NCBI GenBank assembly: GCA_032595675.1
Contig: JAVQMD010000005.1
Coordinates: 53,389-117,388 of the forward strand
Source: Candidatus Electrothrix rattekaaiensis
GTDB lineage: Bacteria > Desulfobacterota > Desulfobulbia > Desulfobulbales > Desulfobulbaceae
Length of the DNA stretch: 64,000 nucleotides
Direction: 5' to 3'
Below are positions 30,778-40,829 of this stretch, piece after piece. The notes beneath the pieces are model-generated. The model did not search any database. It saw only the letters and a list, made by a program, of their open reading frames with translations, and had not been told where the DNA came from. Numbering within the stretch: position 1 is the stretch's first letter; each line of letters begins with the position of its first letter. Position numbers and translations under genes: made by a program.

Positions 30778-33030
30778 ATGCTTACTCCTGAACAGCGCAA
30801 ACAAAAACAACGACTGACTCGCTATGTTATTGTTTGCTGTATGCTGCTGATCCCTCTTCTGGCCTACACCCAGCGTAATCTGCTCAGCGGCGAACTCAAC
30901 CTGCCCTTGTCCAGCACGGTCTTGATTTTTGCCCTTATCAATATTAACGGCCTGCTGATCCTGCTCATGCTCTACCTGATTTTACGCAATCTGGTTGAGC
31001 TGATCTTTGAACGAAGAAACAGAATCCTCGGATCACACCTGAGGACGAGACTTGTTATCGCCTTTGTCTCCCTGTCCATGATCCCCACGATTATCTTATT
31101 TCTGGTTTCCCTGGGGTCAGTTTCCACTGCAATGGAATATTGGTTTAACTCCAATGTGGAGGAATCCCTCCAGTCCTCCCTGACCCTAGCCCGCAACCTC
31201 TTTCATGAGACGGAAAACCGGGCAGCAAACATGGGCAGCCATATAGGGCGACTCCTGGAAAAAGGCGAGGTGAGTATGCATGATAACATAAAGTTACAGC
31301 AGCTTTTTGACAAGACGCTTTCTCTTGTCCCGCTTGGTGCCCCTGATGCCTTATCCTTGCTCAACCCGCAACTGGGTCTGATAGTCTCTGCCAAAGGAGA
31401 GCGTTTAGCTGCCATTTCCCTTCCCGATATTCCGAGTGAAGCCCTTCGTAAGGCGGCTCACAGCGAAGAACCGGAGATTATTACTCGTCAAGTTCCAGCA
31501 GGCGAACTGATCCAGGCCATCGTGCCGGTCCAATCCAAGGAACCGAACAAAACCTTTCTTGTGACAACCCTGTTGATTCCGGCAGAAAAATTAGCCCTTA
31601 TGCAGTCAGTTTCTAAAGGGATCACTGATTACAAGCAGCTTGTTATGCTCAAGGCTCCGATCAAGCTGAGCATGATCATCATGCTGTTGATCATCACTCT
31701 GCTCATTCTTTTCGGAGCTATCTGGTTTGGTTTTTTTATTGCCCGTTCCATGACCGCTTCCATAAATAAGTTGGCAGAGGGAACGCAACGGGTTGCAGGC
31801 GGTGACCTTGATTTCACCATTGAAAAAGAATCGGACGACGAAATGGGCCTGCTGGTTGATTCCTTCAACTCCATGACCTCTGACCTGCTGACAAGCAATA
31901 GGGAACTGGCAGAGACCCATAAGGCCCTGCAGCAATCCAATCTGATTTCAGAACAACGCAGACGGTACCTGGAAACCATCCTGAAAAATGTTGCAGCAGG
32001 TGTTATTGCTATTAATGAGCATAATGAAGTTACCACGATCAACCCCTTTGCAGAAAAATTGCTCAAGATTGATACGGAAAATTTTCTCCATAAAGATTTT
32101 CATAAAGCCTTGCCCCTCTCCCACGTTGCTGTGATTGAAAGCTTTTTCGCTGATCTTTTGGAATCCGGCAAACGCTCTATTGAACGGCATCTCAATCTCA
32201 CTGTACGTAAAGGCGAGACCTATTCCTTGCTGGTGAATATAACCCGGCTGATTGATGATCAAGAGTGTTCCATCGGCTATGTTATTGTGTTCGATAATCT
32301 GACCAAGCTGGAAAAAGCGCAGCGGCTGGCGGCTTGGCAGGAAGTCGCCCGCAGGATCGCCCATGAAATCAAAAACCCCCTGACCCCTATCCAGCTTTCA
32401 GCCCAGCGGCTCCGCAAACGCTATTTGACAACCATAGAAAATGATCGCGAGATTTTTGAGCAATGCACCGGCACCATCATCAGTCAGGTGGATGAGATCA
32501 AACGATTGGTCACGGAATTCTCTGATTTTGCTCGCATGCCGCGTGTCAAAAAGCAGCAGGCAGATATTATCGCTATTGCCGTTGACACCCTAGTGCTGTA
32601 TCGTGAAGGCCATAAACATATCAGCTTTCCCTTGGAATATGATGAAATTCCTCACTTTGCCTTTGATCCGATCCAGATTAAACGGGTGCTGATCAACCTG
32701 CTGGATAATGCGGTGAGTGTTCTTGCTCATGGCGGTTCTGTCGCAATTGAAATACGTCTGCACAGAGACGAAGATGCCGTGAAGATCGTTGTCCGCGATA
32801 ACGGGCCGGGTATGTCCGATCAAGTCAGACAACGCTTGTTTGAGCCCTATTTTTCCACCCGAAAATCTGGAACCGGGCTGGGACTTGCCATTGCCAACAC
32901 CATTATTACCGAGCATAACGGCATGATTAAGGTGCATGATAATGTACCCTCCGGTACGGTTTTTACGATCGAGCTGCCCTTCCATCCTGGAAAAACAACA
33001 AGCAGCCTTACTAACGCGCCTAAATTGTAA
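30778..33030 (+). CDS. ntrY: NtrY-family sensor histidine kinase
   Basis: 750 residues: three hydrophobic segments within the first 130 residues, a periplasmic/extracytoplasmic loop, another membrane segment near 300-325, a HAMP linker, a PAS domain (about 405-510), and the kinase core with R-R-I-A-H-E-I-K-N-P-L-T-P-I-Q-L (phospho-acceptor His) and N-A-V-S, D-N-G-P-G-M, G-T-G-L-G-L boxes. The P-L-T-P-I-Q-L-S-A-x-R-L-R motif after the His is diagnostic of NtrY. It presumably phosphorylates the NtrX-type regulator encoded 15 bp downstream. Confidence 0.93.
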   Translation: MLTPEQRKQKQRLTRYVIVCCMLLIPLLAYTQRNLLSGELNLPLSSTVLIFALININGLLILLMLYLILRNLVELIFERRNRILGSHLRTRLVIAFVSLSMIPTIILFLVSLGSVSTAMEYWFNSNVEESLQSSLTLARNLFHETENRAANMGSHIGRLLEKGEVSMHDNIKLQQLFDKTLSLVPLGAPDALSLLNPQLGLIVSAKGERLAAISLPDIPSEALRKAAHSEEPEIITRQVPAGELIQAIVPVQSKEPNKTFLVTTLLIPAEKLALMQSVSKGITDYKQLVMLKAPIKLSMIIMLLIITLLILFGAIWFGFFIARSMTASINKLAEGTQRVAGGDLDFTIEKESDDEMGLLVDSFNSMTSDLLTSNRELAETHKALQQSNLISEQRRRYLETILKNVAAGVIAINEHNEVTTINPFAEKLLKIDTENFLHKDFHKALPLSHVAVIESFFADLLESGKRSIERHLNLTVRKGETYSLLVNITRLIDDQECSIGYVIVFDNLTKLEKAQRLAAWQEVARRIAHEIKNPLTPIQLSAQRLRKRYLTTIENDREIFEQCTGTIISQVDEIKRLVTEFSDFARMPRVKKQQADIIAIAVDTLVLYREGHKHISFPLEYDEIPHFAFDPIQIKRVLINLLDNAVSVLAHGGSVAIEIRLHRDEDAVKIVVRDNGPGMSDQVRQRLFEPYFSTRKSGTGLGLAIANTIITEHNGMIKVHDNVPSGTVFTIELPFHPGKTTSSLTNAPKL

Positions 33031-33045
33031 ACCTAAATAGCCAAC

Positions 33046-34419
33046 ATGTCATCAACTATTCTGATCATCGACGACGAAGCTCCTATCCGGGAAGTCCTGT
33101 CCGGCATTTTAAGCGACGAGGGCTTTCATCCGCTCAGTGCCGCCTCTGCGGAAGAAGGCTTGGCCATGCTGGCGGAACAGGATGTCCACCTAGTATTGCT
33201 GGACATCTGGCTGCCGGGCATGGACGGTATAGCAGCCCTGGAAAAAATCAAGCAGGACGGCAATGATGTGCCGGTTATTATGATTTCCGGACACGGCACC
33301 ATTGAGACCGCTGTCCAGGCAACCCGGATAGGTGCCTTTGATTTTATTGAAAAACCACTTTCTTACGACAAGATAATCCTTGCCATTAATCAGGGTCTAC
33401 GTGTTGCCCGGCTTGAGCGGGAAAATAAGCTGTTGCGGGAATCCAAGCCTGCCGGATCGACCTCAGCCATTATCGGTGATTCAGCGGTTGTCAATCATCT
33501 CCGCCTACAGATAGAGCGGGTAGCCCCCACAGATGCCTCAGTACTCATCCTCGGCGGGCACGGCACGGGCAAAGAACTCGTTGCCCAAGCAATCCACACC
33601 CAATCAGACCGATCAGAAAGCCCTATGATCGAGGTTAATTGCGCGGCCATCCCGGAAGAACTGATCGAATCAGAACTCTTCGGCTATGAACAAGGGGCCT
33701 TTACCGGGGCGGACAAGGCCAAGAAAGGTAAATTTGACCAAGCGGACGGCTCCACCCTTTTTCTCGACGAAATAGGGGATATGAGTCTAAAAAGTCAGGC
33801 GAAAGTCCTACGTATCCTCCAGGAAAGAAAATTTGAACGGGTTGGCGGGACTAAAACCATTGAGGTGGATGTGCGGATTCTAGCAGCTACCAATAAAAAT
33901 TTAGAGCAGGAGATTGAAGAGGGCAATTTTCGCGCAGATCTCTTTTATCGGCTCAACGTGGTGCCCATTCAGCTCCCTGACCTGAAGGAGCGTTTGGAAG
34001 ATATCCCGATCTTGGTGGCAAGCTTTCTCGAACAATTTCGCAGCAAGGGGCTTGGCGAAAAACGCTTTGCCGGTGATGCCCTGAGCATGCTCATCCAGCA
34101 TCCCTGGCCCGGCAATATCCGAGAGTTGCGCAATATGGTGGAGCGATTGATGATCATGATTCCTGGGGAGCTTATTACAGCTAAAGATGTGGCAGTCTTT
34201 CTCAACCCCGGTGCTTTTCAACCGCTGTCCGGCAGTTTTGAGGCAGGGTACAGTCATCTCGCTTTCAAGGACGCCCGCAAGCAGTTTGAGCACGATTACC
34301 TCAAGAAAAAACTTGAGGCAAATGAGGGCAATGTTTCCAGAACCGCTGAGAACATCGGGATGGAGCGGAGCCATTTGCATAAAAAGGTCAAGGCATTGGG
34401 GATCAAAGTTTGTTCGTAA
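33046..34419 (+). CDS. ntrX: NtrX-family sigma-54 response regulator
   Basis: 457 residues. Receiver domain 1-120 has the acidic pair I-D-D-E and the phosphorylation site L-L-D-I-W-L-P-G-M-D-G. The AAA+ domain has G-G-H-G-T-G-K-E-L (a modified Walker A), the sigma-54 contact loop G-A-F-T-G-A, and the F-L-D-E-I-G-D-M Walker B. A Fis-type helix-turn-helix (N-V-S-R-T-A-E-N-I-G-M-E-R-S-H-L-H-K-K) ends the chain. It would activate sigma-54 promoters when phosphorylated by the kinase upstream. A REP-type hairpin follows its stop codon by one base. Confidence 0.94.
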   Translation: MSSTILIIDDEAPIREVLSGILSDEGFHPLSAASAEEGLAMLAEQDVHLVLLDIWLPGMDGIAALEKIKQDGNDVPVIMISGHGTIETAVQATRIGAFDFIEKPLSYDKIILAINQGLRVARLERENKLLRESKPAGSTSAIIGDSAVVNHLRLQIERVAPTDASVLILGGHGTGKELVAQAIHTQSDRSESPMIEVNCAAIPEELIESELFGYEQGAFTGADKAKKGKFDQADGSTLFLDEIGDMSLKSQAKVLRILQERKFERVGGTKTIEVDVRILAATNKNLEQEIEEGNFRADLFYRLNVVPIQLPDLKERLEDIPILVASFLEQFRSKGLGEKRFAGDALSMLIQHPWPGNIRELRNMVERLMIMIPGELITAKDVAVFLNPGAFQPLSGSFEAGYSHLAFKDARKQFEHDYLKKKLEANEGNVSRTAENIGMERSHLHKKVKALGIKVCS

Positions 34420-34440
34420 GGGCGAACCCTATGTTCGCCC
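34420..34440. repeat. REP-type hairpin after ntrX
   Basis: GGGCGAAC-CCTAT-GTTCGCCC, adjacent to the ntrX stop; the same GGGCGAAC/GTTCGCCC arms occur at 59780-59801. The rest of the gap to hemB carries more inverted sequence but no gene. Confidence 0.75.
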
Positions 34441-34572
34441 GGAATGTCCTGTCCGGTATACAACGGGCAGGCACAGGAGCTTGGCCGCTGCCGTTCTGCA
34501 TCAAACACCATCCCTTACCCTGCCGAAATTTCATATCAAAAAAAATATCTCAAAAAATAGAGGAGAAAAGAC

Positions 34573-35547
34573 ATGGTCTTTCCTGAATATCGTCCCCGCC
34601 GTATGCGACAGAATGAAAACTTTCGCGCTTTGGTGCGTGAAACCCATCTTGCACCGGAACAGCTGGTCTATCCGCTCTTTGTCATGCCGGGTAAGGGCAA
34701 GCGGGAAGAGGTTTCTTCCATGCCCGGAGTTTTCCGCATTTCCGTGGATCAGCTGAAAAAAGAAGCGCAATCCTGCCTGGAAGTGGGTGTGCGCTCCGTG
34801 ATCCTGTTCGGCCTGCCCGAGAAAAAAGACGCTATGGGCTCTGGTGCCCATGCTCAGAACGGTATTGTTCAGCAGGCGATTAAGGAGCTGAAGAACACGG
34901 CCCCGGACCTGACCGTGATCACCGATGTCTGTCTCTGTGAGTACACGGACCACGGCCATTGCGGCTGCTTGGTCGGGCAGGAAGTGGATAACGACACCAC
35001 TCTGGAGCTGCTGGCCCGCACCGCCCTGTCCCATGCCAAGGCCGGTGCAGACATGGTTGCGCCTTCGGATATGATGGACGGCCGGGTGAGCGAGATTCGC
35101 AGCACCCTGGATGAAAACGATTTTTATAATGTGCCCATCATGTCCTATGCGGTCAAGTATGCCTCGGCCTTTTATGGCCCTTTTCGGGATGCTGCTGATT
35201 GTGCTCCCCAATTCGGCGACCGCCGCAGCTATCAGATGGACCCGGCCAACACCCGTGAGGCCCTGCGGGAAGCCACCTTGGACGTGGATGAAGGCGCGGA
35301 TATCCTGATGGTTAAACCGGCGGTTGCTTATCTGGATATTATCAGCCGCATGCGGGATGAGTTCGACCTGCCCATTGCGGCCTATCATGTTAGTGGGGAG
35401 TATGCCATGATCAAGGCGGCAGCAGCGAATGGCTGGATTGATGAGGAAAGGGTTATGGCTGAGACCCTGCTCTCTATTCGCCGGGCTGGTGCGGATATTA
35501 TTTTGACTTATTATGCTAAGGATATGGCTAGATTGTTACAAAAATAA
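34573..35547 (+). CDS. hemB: Porphobilinogen synthase (delta-aminolevulinic acid dehydratase)
   Basis: 324 residues. It shows the zinc-site Cys cluster [14 protein letters not shown], the Schiff-base lysines in M-S-Y-A-V-K-Y-A-S and L-M-V-K-P-A, and F-Y-G-P-F-R-D-A. It condenses two 5-aminolevulinate molecules to porphobilinogen in tetrapyrrole synthesis, the source of heme and of cobalamin needed by the mutase in this window. GGAG precedes the ATG. It stands alone here, with a terminator-like hairpin at 35583. Confidence 0.98.
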   Translation: MVFPEYRPRRMRQNENFRALVRETHLAPEQLVYPLFVMPGKGKREEVSSMPGVFRISVDQLKKEAQSCLEVGVRSVILFGLPEKKDAMGSGAHAQNGIVQQAIKELKNTAPDLTVITDVCLCEYTDHGHCGCLVGQEVDNDTTLELLARTALSHAKAGADMVAPSDMMDGRVSEIRSTLDENDFYNVPIMSYAVKYASAFYGPFRDAADCAPQFGDRRSYQMDPANTREALREATLDVDEGADILMVKPAVAYLDIISRMRDEFDLPIAAYHVSGEYAMIKAAAANGWIDEERVMAETLLSIRRAGADIILTYYAKDMARLLQK

Positions 35548-35582
35548 TCTTGACAGTATTTTTGACTTGGTAAGAGAAATCG

Positions 35583-35618
35583 GGAGCGGTTTAAAGGTGC
35601 TGTAGCTAAAGCCGCTCC
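35583..35618 (+). terminator. Possible terminator after hemB
   Basis: GGAGCGG(TTTA) pairs with (TAAAG)CCGCTCC with one bulged base; a short GGATTTTCC follows rather than a full T-run, so termination is uncertain. Confidence 0.55.
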
Positions 35619-35699
35619 GGATTTTCCATGATAGCACCCTAGAAAACCTTTTTTATTTCTACCGCTTATTTGGTAATGATATGAAAAAAAGGATATATA

Positions 35700-38144
35700 A
35701 TGTCTAATCAGCACCTCGACCCCATTGACAAAGCATATGAAATTTTCAGCACCTTATTACCAGAGTTGAAAAATAATGCTGAATCAATAATAACAGAGCA
35801 AGATACAAGACTGAAAATTATCGATCCAATTTTCATAAAAGTTCTACAATGGGCACCGTTCAACATTTCAACTGAAGATCCAACGGGTGACGGTTTTATT
35901 GATTACAAATTTTCAATTAACGGTTTTTCTAAATTAATAGTAGAAGCCAAAAAAGATTCTGTACCACTTGGGCTGTCTAATCGTTCTCCTGCTAGACCAT
36001 ACAAGTTAAATGGTCCAGTCCTGTCAAAATCGCCTCAACCTCGTGGAGGCATCCTGCAAGCTATCCGCTATTGCGGCTCAAAGAATGCCGAGCTAGCCTG
36101 CGTTACAAACGGCAATGAATGGATAGTATTTCGAGGAAGCCGTCTTGGAGATGGTAAAGACACTTTAGAAGGTATTGGCTTTATATTTCCAAGTCTTGAT
36201 GACATTAAGGAAAATTTTAAATTATTTTTTGACTTACTATCAAATACAGCAATAGAAAAATATGTTTATAGGGGGTATTTCCAAGAAGCTGAGGGGCAAC
36301 CAATAAGGGCCAAGGCTTTCAGTAAAACGTTAAAACCTGTAGACGGCTATCGTTTACTGGAACAATCTGAATTATCAGTAGATATAAACAGTATAATGAC
36401 AACATTTTTTCGTCGTCTTTCAGGAGTTGACGAAGAAGAAATGCTTGCAAAATGTTTTGTCGTAACCAAAGAAAGCCAAATTGCAGATAAACAGCTTATT
36501 AGAATCGCTGATGAATTAACAGTCAATATACATAACTTAGACACTAATGAGGGCAAAGCTCTTTCCCAAGCAATTGAACGTGTACAGCAAACTCAACGAA
36601 ATGAGTTTGTGCTATTAATTGGTACAAAGGGTGCTGGTAAATCGACTTTTACAGAACGTTTCTTTAAATTTATCTTGCCTGATCGAATTAAAAAACACAG
36701 TATAGTCATCCGGTTAAATGTTGGAGAAAGCCCAGGAAACCCAACTACAATAATAGACTGGCTGAATGAGCATTTGCTTTCTTTAATAGAACAAAAGCTT
36801 TTTGGAGAATATGGGCCTAAGTATGAAGAAATACAGGGCATGTATTTTGATGAATACAAAAGATGGCTTCGTGGTCCACATAAATTTTTATACGAAAGAG
36901 ACAAAGGAGAGTTTAAAGAGAAATTTGGCGAGCATATTGAAAAACTCAGATTAGAAAAACCTGAAGAATACATCAAACGTCTAATTCATCATATTGTTTC
37001 CTCACGAAAAAAAGTCCCATGCTTAGTTTTTGACAACACGGATCATTTCAGTATAGAGTTTCAAGAAATAATATTTCAATATGCAAGATCACTTTACGAG
37101 TCTGAACTATGTCTTATTTTGATTCCAATTACAGACAAAACTAGTTGGCAATTATCAAGACAAGGTGCTTTACAATCTTTTGACAGTGAATCTTTCTTCC
37201 TTCCTACCCCAACACCAAAAATTGTTCTTCATAAAAGAATATCCTTCCTTGAAGAAAAACTTTCTACCGAAAAACAAGAAAAAAAGACTGGATATTTTCT
37301 TGAAAGAGGAATTCGTCTTTCACTTGATGATATAAATGCTTTTGTTGTTTGCTTACAAAATGTTTTTTTGGAAACAGGAATGGTTGCCAAATGGATTGGT
37401 AATTTAGCAAATAATGATATTCGTCGTTGCTTACATTTGACACGAGATGTTGTGTCTTCTCCTTATTTACGAGTTGATGATCTTGTTAAAGCTTATTTGG
37501 CAAAAGCCTCTTTTCAGAGTTCAGAGATTAATATCAAACGTGCAATCATACGTAAAGGTTATAATTTTTATCCAACAGGGCAAAATGAATTTGTCCAAAA
37601 TCTTTATTCTCTTACAACAGAAATTGAAACAACACCTTTATTATCACTAAGAATTTTACGCTTACTAAGAGACGCTAAGCATCATGATGCTGGTGGGCTC
37701 GAAGACTATGTGACTGTTGGGCAAGTATTGGATTACCTGCAAGCCATTGGTATAGAGAGAAGAGTCTCAACCTTATGCTTAGATGCATTGTTAAAATCAG
37801 GACTATGTTTGAGTTATGATCCAACAGTTACGGATATTACTTTTGTAAAGAAAGTGCAATTGTCACCTTCAGGTCTACAGCATTTAGTTTGGGGATCTTG
37901 GGACGAAACGTATATTGGATCAATGCTACAAGTTACACCTATATCTGACCAAGAGATACATCAAAAAATGTTAGAAGTTAAAGCTCGAAATGATTATCAA
38001 AGATGGCATGCTAGGATTGTTATTTTTCTCCAATATCTTATTGACGAAGATCAAGTATACACAAATGACATTGATCATCCAGCCTATAAGGGACAAAGAA
38101 AACTTATTTCAGCACTCAAGATTAAAATTAAACGGTTCAAGTGA
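35700..38144 (+). CDS. PD-(D/E)XK nuclease fused to P-loop ATPase, predicted defence gene
   Basis: 814 residues and markedly AT-rich compared with hemB before and the AlbA_2 gene after, indicating transfer. Residues 25-200 resemble the type I restriction R-subunit N-terminal nuclease: G-D-G-F-I-D-Y-K-F (D68) and L-I-V-E-A-K-K (E82, K84) give a PD-(D/E)XK active site. Residues 308-316 are a Walker A, G-T-K-G-A-G-K-S-T, and 442-446 L-V-F-D-N a Walker B. The C-terminal 300 residues look like a winged-helix/helical sensor. The domain order (nuclease, STAND-like ATPase, helical C-terminus) resembles antiphage proteins, but I cannot place it in a named system. AAAAAAAGGAT precedes the ATG. Confidence 0.78.
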   Translation: MSNQHLDPIDKAYEIFSTLLPELKNNAESIITEQDTRLKIIDPIFIKVLQWAPFNISTEDPTGDGFIDYKFSINGFSKLIVEAKKDSVPLGLSNRSPARPYKLNGPVLSKSPQPRGGILQAIRYCGSKNAELACVTNGNEWIVFRGSRLGDGKDTLEGIGFIFPSLDDIKENFKLFFDLLSNTAIEKYVYRGYFQEAEGQPIRAKAFSKTLKPVDGYRLLEQSELSVDINSIMTTFFRRLSGVDEEEMLAKCFVVTKESQIADKQLIRIADELTVNIHNLDTNEGKALSQAIERVQQTQRNEFVLLIGTKGAGKSTFTERFFKFILPDRIKKHSIVIRLNVGESPGNPTTIIDWLNEHLLSLIEQKLFGEYGPKYEEIQGMYFDEYKRWLRGPHKFLYERDKGEFKEKFGEHIEKLRLEKPEEYIKRLIHHIVSSRKKVPCLVFDNTDHFSIEFQEIIFQYARSLYESELCLILIPITDKTSWQLSRQGALQSFDSESFFLPTPTPKIVLHKRISFLEEKLSTEKQEKKTGYFLERGIRLSLDDINAFVVCLQNVFLETGMVAKWIGNLANNDIRRCLHLTRDVVSSPYLRVDDLVKAYLAKASFQSSEINIKRAIIRKGYNFYPTGQNEFVQNLYSLTTEIETTPLLSLRILRLLRDAKHHDAGGLEDYVTVGQVLDYLQAIGIERRVSTLCLDALLKSGLCLSYDPTVTDITFVKKVQLSPSGLQHLVWGSWDETYIGSMLQVTPISDQEIHQKMLEVKARNDYQRWHARIVIFLQYLIDEDQVYTNDIDHPAYKGQRKLISALKIKIKRFK

Positions 38145-38206
38145 TTCCATATAGTTTCGCGCTGATACTGTCCGTATTAAATTTCATTCAATAAGGGGTA
38201 AAACCT

Positions 38207-39448
38207 ATGCGCAAAACAGAACTCCTTGAAATAATCCACAACGGTGAGAACTCCGGAGTAGAGTTCAAACGGGATAACATCCGCCCGGAACAGCTGGCAA
38301 AAGAGATTGTAGCCCTGGCCAACCTCAAGGGAGGGTATATCCTGCTCGGCGTGGAGGACGACGGCACCGTCTCCGGCATTAACCGACCGGATATCCAGGA
38401 ATGGGTACTGAATGTCTTCCGAGACAAGGTGCATCCCCATATTATCCCGTTTTACGAGGAAATACAGCTTGAAGGCTGCAAGGTCTCCGTGGTTTCCCTC
38501 TCCCCCGGCATTGCCAAACCCTACGTGCTCCGGCATAACGGCAGAGAAGATGTATACATCCGCATGGGCGACCGTTCCGAACTGGCCTCACGGGAGCAGC
38601 AGGTCCGTCTTTTTGAAAGCGGTGGTATGCTCCACGTTGAAACCCTACCCGTTGCCGGAACCTCAATAGATTCCTTGGACCTGGATCGGCTCAACTTCTA
38701 TCTCGCCTCAATCATCGAAGACCCGGAAGTACCGGCCAACCAGGAACAGTGGATCGAACGCCTGCTCGGCCTCGGCCTCATGTCTGAAGACGGGCTGGGC
38801 AATACAGTCTGTTCCATTGCCGGGCTGGTTTGCTTCGGCATCCGTCCAAGGCGATACCTGCCCCAGGCTGGTCTGCGGGTCATGGCCTTTTCCGGTGGAG
38901 ACAAGGAATACCAAGCCCGTCTGGACACCGTGCTTGACGGCCCGCTGGTGGGACGCTGGCGCATGGTGAATAAACATCGTGAGCTGGTTGACCGGGGAAT
39001 GATTGAGCAATTTGCCGCAACCATCCATCCCTTTATTTCCTGCGAAGACGATGATATCGACGAAACCATGCGCCGGGGCAAAGAGATCTTCTACCCTGTC
39101 CAGGCCGTGCGGGAAACAGTGGTCAACGCCCTGGCTCATCGGGACTGGTCCCGATCCGTGGATATTGAAGTCAGCGGCTATGCAGATCGACTGGAGGTTA
39201 TTAGCCCAGGTTCTCTGCAAAATTCCATGACTATCACCAAAATGATCGCTGGCCAGCGTTCTCCCCGCAATCCCTTGATCATGGAGATTCTGCGTGATTA
39301 TGGCTACGTTGATGCCAGGGGCATGGGCGTGCGGACCAAGGTTATCCCCTTGATGCGCCTGCATAACGGGGTGGAACCTATTTTTGAAGCAAATGAGGAT
39401 TATCTGAAGACCACCCTGCCACGAGGAAACGCAGTGCCTGAAAGCTGA
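38207..39448 (+). CDS. AlbA_2 (Schlafen-like)/HATPase_c_4 protein
   Basis: 413 residues. The N-terminal AlbA_2 domain has S-G-V-E-F-K-R-D, A-N-x-K-G-G-Y-I-L-L-G-V-E-D-D-G and the I-R-M-G-D-R-S end; a middle helical region follows, and the C-terminal HATPase_c_4 region has V-V-N-A-L-A-H-R-D-W-S and R-L-E-V-I-S-P-G-S-L. The family is annotated as a RecG-like or transcriptional regulator and occurs near defence loci. It begins 62 bp after the nuclease-ATPase gene on the same strand but has the GC content of the core genome, so co-transfer is uncertain. A GGGGT stretch lies upstream of the ATG. Confidence 0.85.
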   Translation: MRKTELLEIIHNGENSGVEFKRDNIRPEQLAKEIVALANLKGGYILLGVEDDGTVSGINRPDIQEWVLNVFRDKVHPHIIPFYEEIQLEGCKVSVVSLSPGIAKPYVLRHNGREDVYIRMGDRSELASREQQVRLFESGGMLHVETLPVAGTSIDSLDLDRLNFYLASIIEDPEVPANQEQWIERLLGLGLMSEDGLGNTVCSIAGLVCFGIRPRRYLPQAGLRVMAFSGGDKEYQARLDTVLDGPLVGRWRMVNKHRELVDRGMIEQFAATIHPFISCEDDDIDETMRRGKEIFYPVQAVRETVVNALAHRDWSRSVDIEVSGYADRLEVISPGSLQNSMTITKMIAGQRSPRNPLIMEILRDYGYVDARGMGVRTKVIPLMRLHNGVEPIFEANEDYLKTTLPRGNAVPES

Positions 39449-39965
39449 GACCAAGCTCCTTGCTCACATTTTCCAATTTGACGAAACCAGCAATTTCCCG
39501 TATAGTGCCTGCATAATTTTTTACAAAACGACCTCATTAAAATCACCAACAGGTATGATTACTTTCTTTTATTTTTCTTACTGACTGTGCCGCAAGGAGC
39601 CGCCCCGGGTCGGGTGGACGAATCGCAGGCGCATTCCCCTCTTTTCTTCCTGAACCACACTCTCCGTAGAGTTTCAGCCCTTCAAGAAGCCATAGATGTG
39701 ATCTCGCCTGCTCTTTTCAGGCCCATCAGGTTATTGAAGGATTGAAACAGTCTTTTCTGTTCAATCAATTTGTTCAATCATTTTTCTAGCTGCTGTCCAC
39801 AATAAACAGGTTCTTTTGCCTATTGCTGTATAGGGAGAATGCCGTTTTCTGGAGCAGGAAATCGCTTCTCTGAGCAGAGGTCAAAATGGTCAAAGAACCG
39901 TTGTTGTCTTGGTCACCAGCTGAGTAAAAGATGAAACACCTCAGCAACAGAAACCAGAGAGAACC
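39449..39965. other. 517-bp gap without a gene
   Basis: No convincing ORF. A hairpin (GATTGAAACAG, 39740-39750, with CTGTTCAATC, 39757-39766) followed within 15 bases by TTTTT at 39781 could be a terminator, and AAATTTGTTCAATCA partly repeats the arm. The remainder shows nothing recognisable apart from a likely promoter region for the next gene. Confidence 0.5.
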
Positions 39966-40829
39966 ATGTCAGCGAAGAGCAATTCTGCAAACGTACCCCG
40001 AAGAGATTTCCTCAAAACTGCCGGAGCCGCCATGTTGGCGACCGCAATCCCCTGGAGCCAAGCTAACGCCCAAAACTTTGCTGGCCAGACCCTCCAGGTC
40101 TGGTCCTGCGGTGGGTTAGCCGAGGCCTTTATGCAGGCCAATCAACTCTACGAAAAGAAAACAGGGATCACCATCAGCTACACCGGCGCCTTTGCTGCGG
40201 CCTTGGGCAAATCACTGCTGGCCAACGGGCGGACAGAGGTCTTTGCCGGGCGGGTGCTGAAACTGGCTCAGAAGCTCCGAGCAGCCGACAAGATGGTCTT
40301 TTTCGAGCCCCTCTGTTTCACCCAGTACGTCATGATCACCCCTAAGGGTAATCCGGCCGGAATAGCAACGATCCAGGATTTGGCCCGCCCCGGTGTCAAG
40401 GTGGTTCTGGCACCGGATGCCTCGCCACCCGGCGGTGCTGCCGTCCTGAAACTGCTGGAGAAAACCGGGGTAAAAGAAGCGGCCTTGGCCAATGCCGTGG
40501 TCAAGGGTTCCTGCGTCCAGCAGATCATGACAAGTATTATCGACGGAACCGGTGATGTGGCTGTGGTGGAAAAAAGGCTCACCCAGATTCCTAATTTCAA
40601 GGGACAAACCGAGATCGTCCCCTTGCCGGACAACCAGCAGCCTCCTCCGCCTCTGCCCTTCACCATCGGGGTTATGAAGGGTGCCCATGACCCCGAATTG
40701 GCCCGTGATTATGTTGCCTTTATCCTCTCCGACCAAGGTCAAGCCTGCTTTGAGCGTCAGGGATTTATTCCGGCTCTCTCTGCCAAGGGACAGGAGCTCG
40801 TTGAAAAACTGGGGGTGAAAGATGTCTGA
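39966..40829 (+). CDS. ModA-like periplasmic binding protein with Tat signal
   Basis: 287 residues. The N-terminus R-R-D-F-L-K-T-A-G-A-A followed by a hydrophobic run and A-N-A is a twin-arginine signal, so it folds with any cofactor before export. The mature part resembles the molybdate/tungstate-type type-2 binding protein: L-Q-V-W-S-C-G-G-L-A, G-D-V-A-V-V-E-K-R and P-F-T-I-G-V-M-K-G. No permease or ATPase gene is next to it, which is unusual for a transport protein. Its stop overlaps the start of the NapH-like gene by 8 bases, so the two are coupled. Ligand unknown; a redox-linked role is inference. Confidence 0.82.
   Translation: MSAKSNSANVPRRDFLKTAGAAMLATAIPWSQANAQNFAGQTLQVWSCGGLAEAFMQANQLYEKKTGITISYTGAFAAALGKSLLANGRTEVFAGRVLKLAQKLRAADKMVFFEPLCFTQYVMITPKGNPAGIATIQDLARPGVKVVLAPDASPPGGAAVLKLLEKTGVKEAALANAVVKGSCVQQIMTSIIDGTGDVAVVEKRLTQIPNFKGQTEIVPLPDNQQPPPPLPFTIGVMKGAHDPELARDYVAFILSDQGQACFERQGFIPALSAKGQELVEKLGVKDV

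Noticed and set aside
34531..35388. 285-codon minus-strand ORF
   Set aside because: Antisense to hemB, whose motifs are all in the plus frame.
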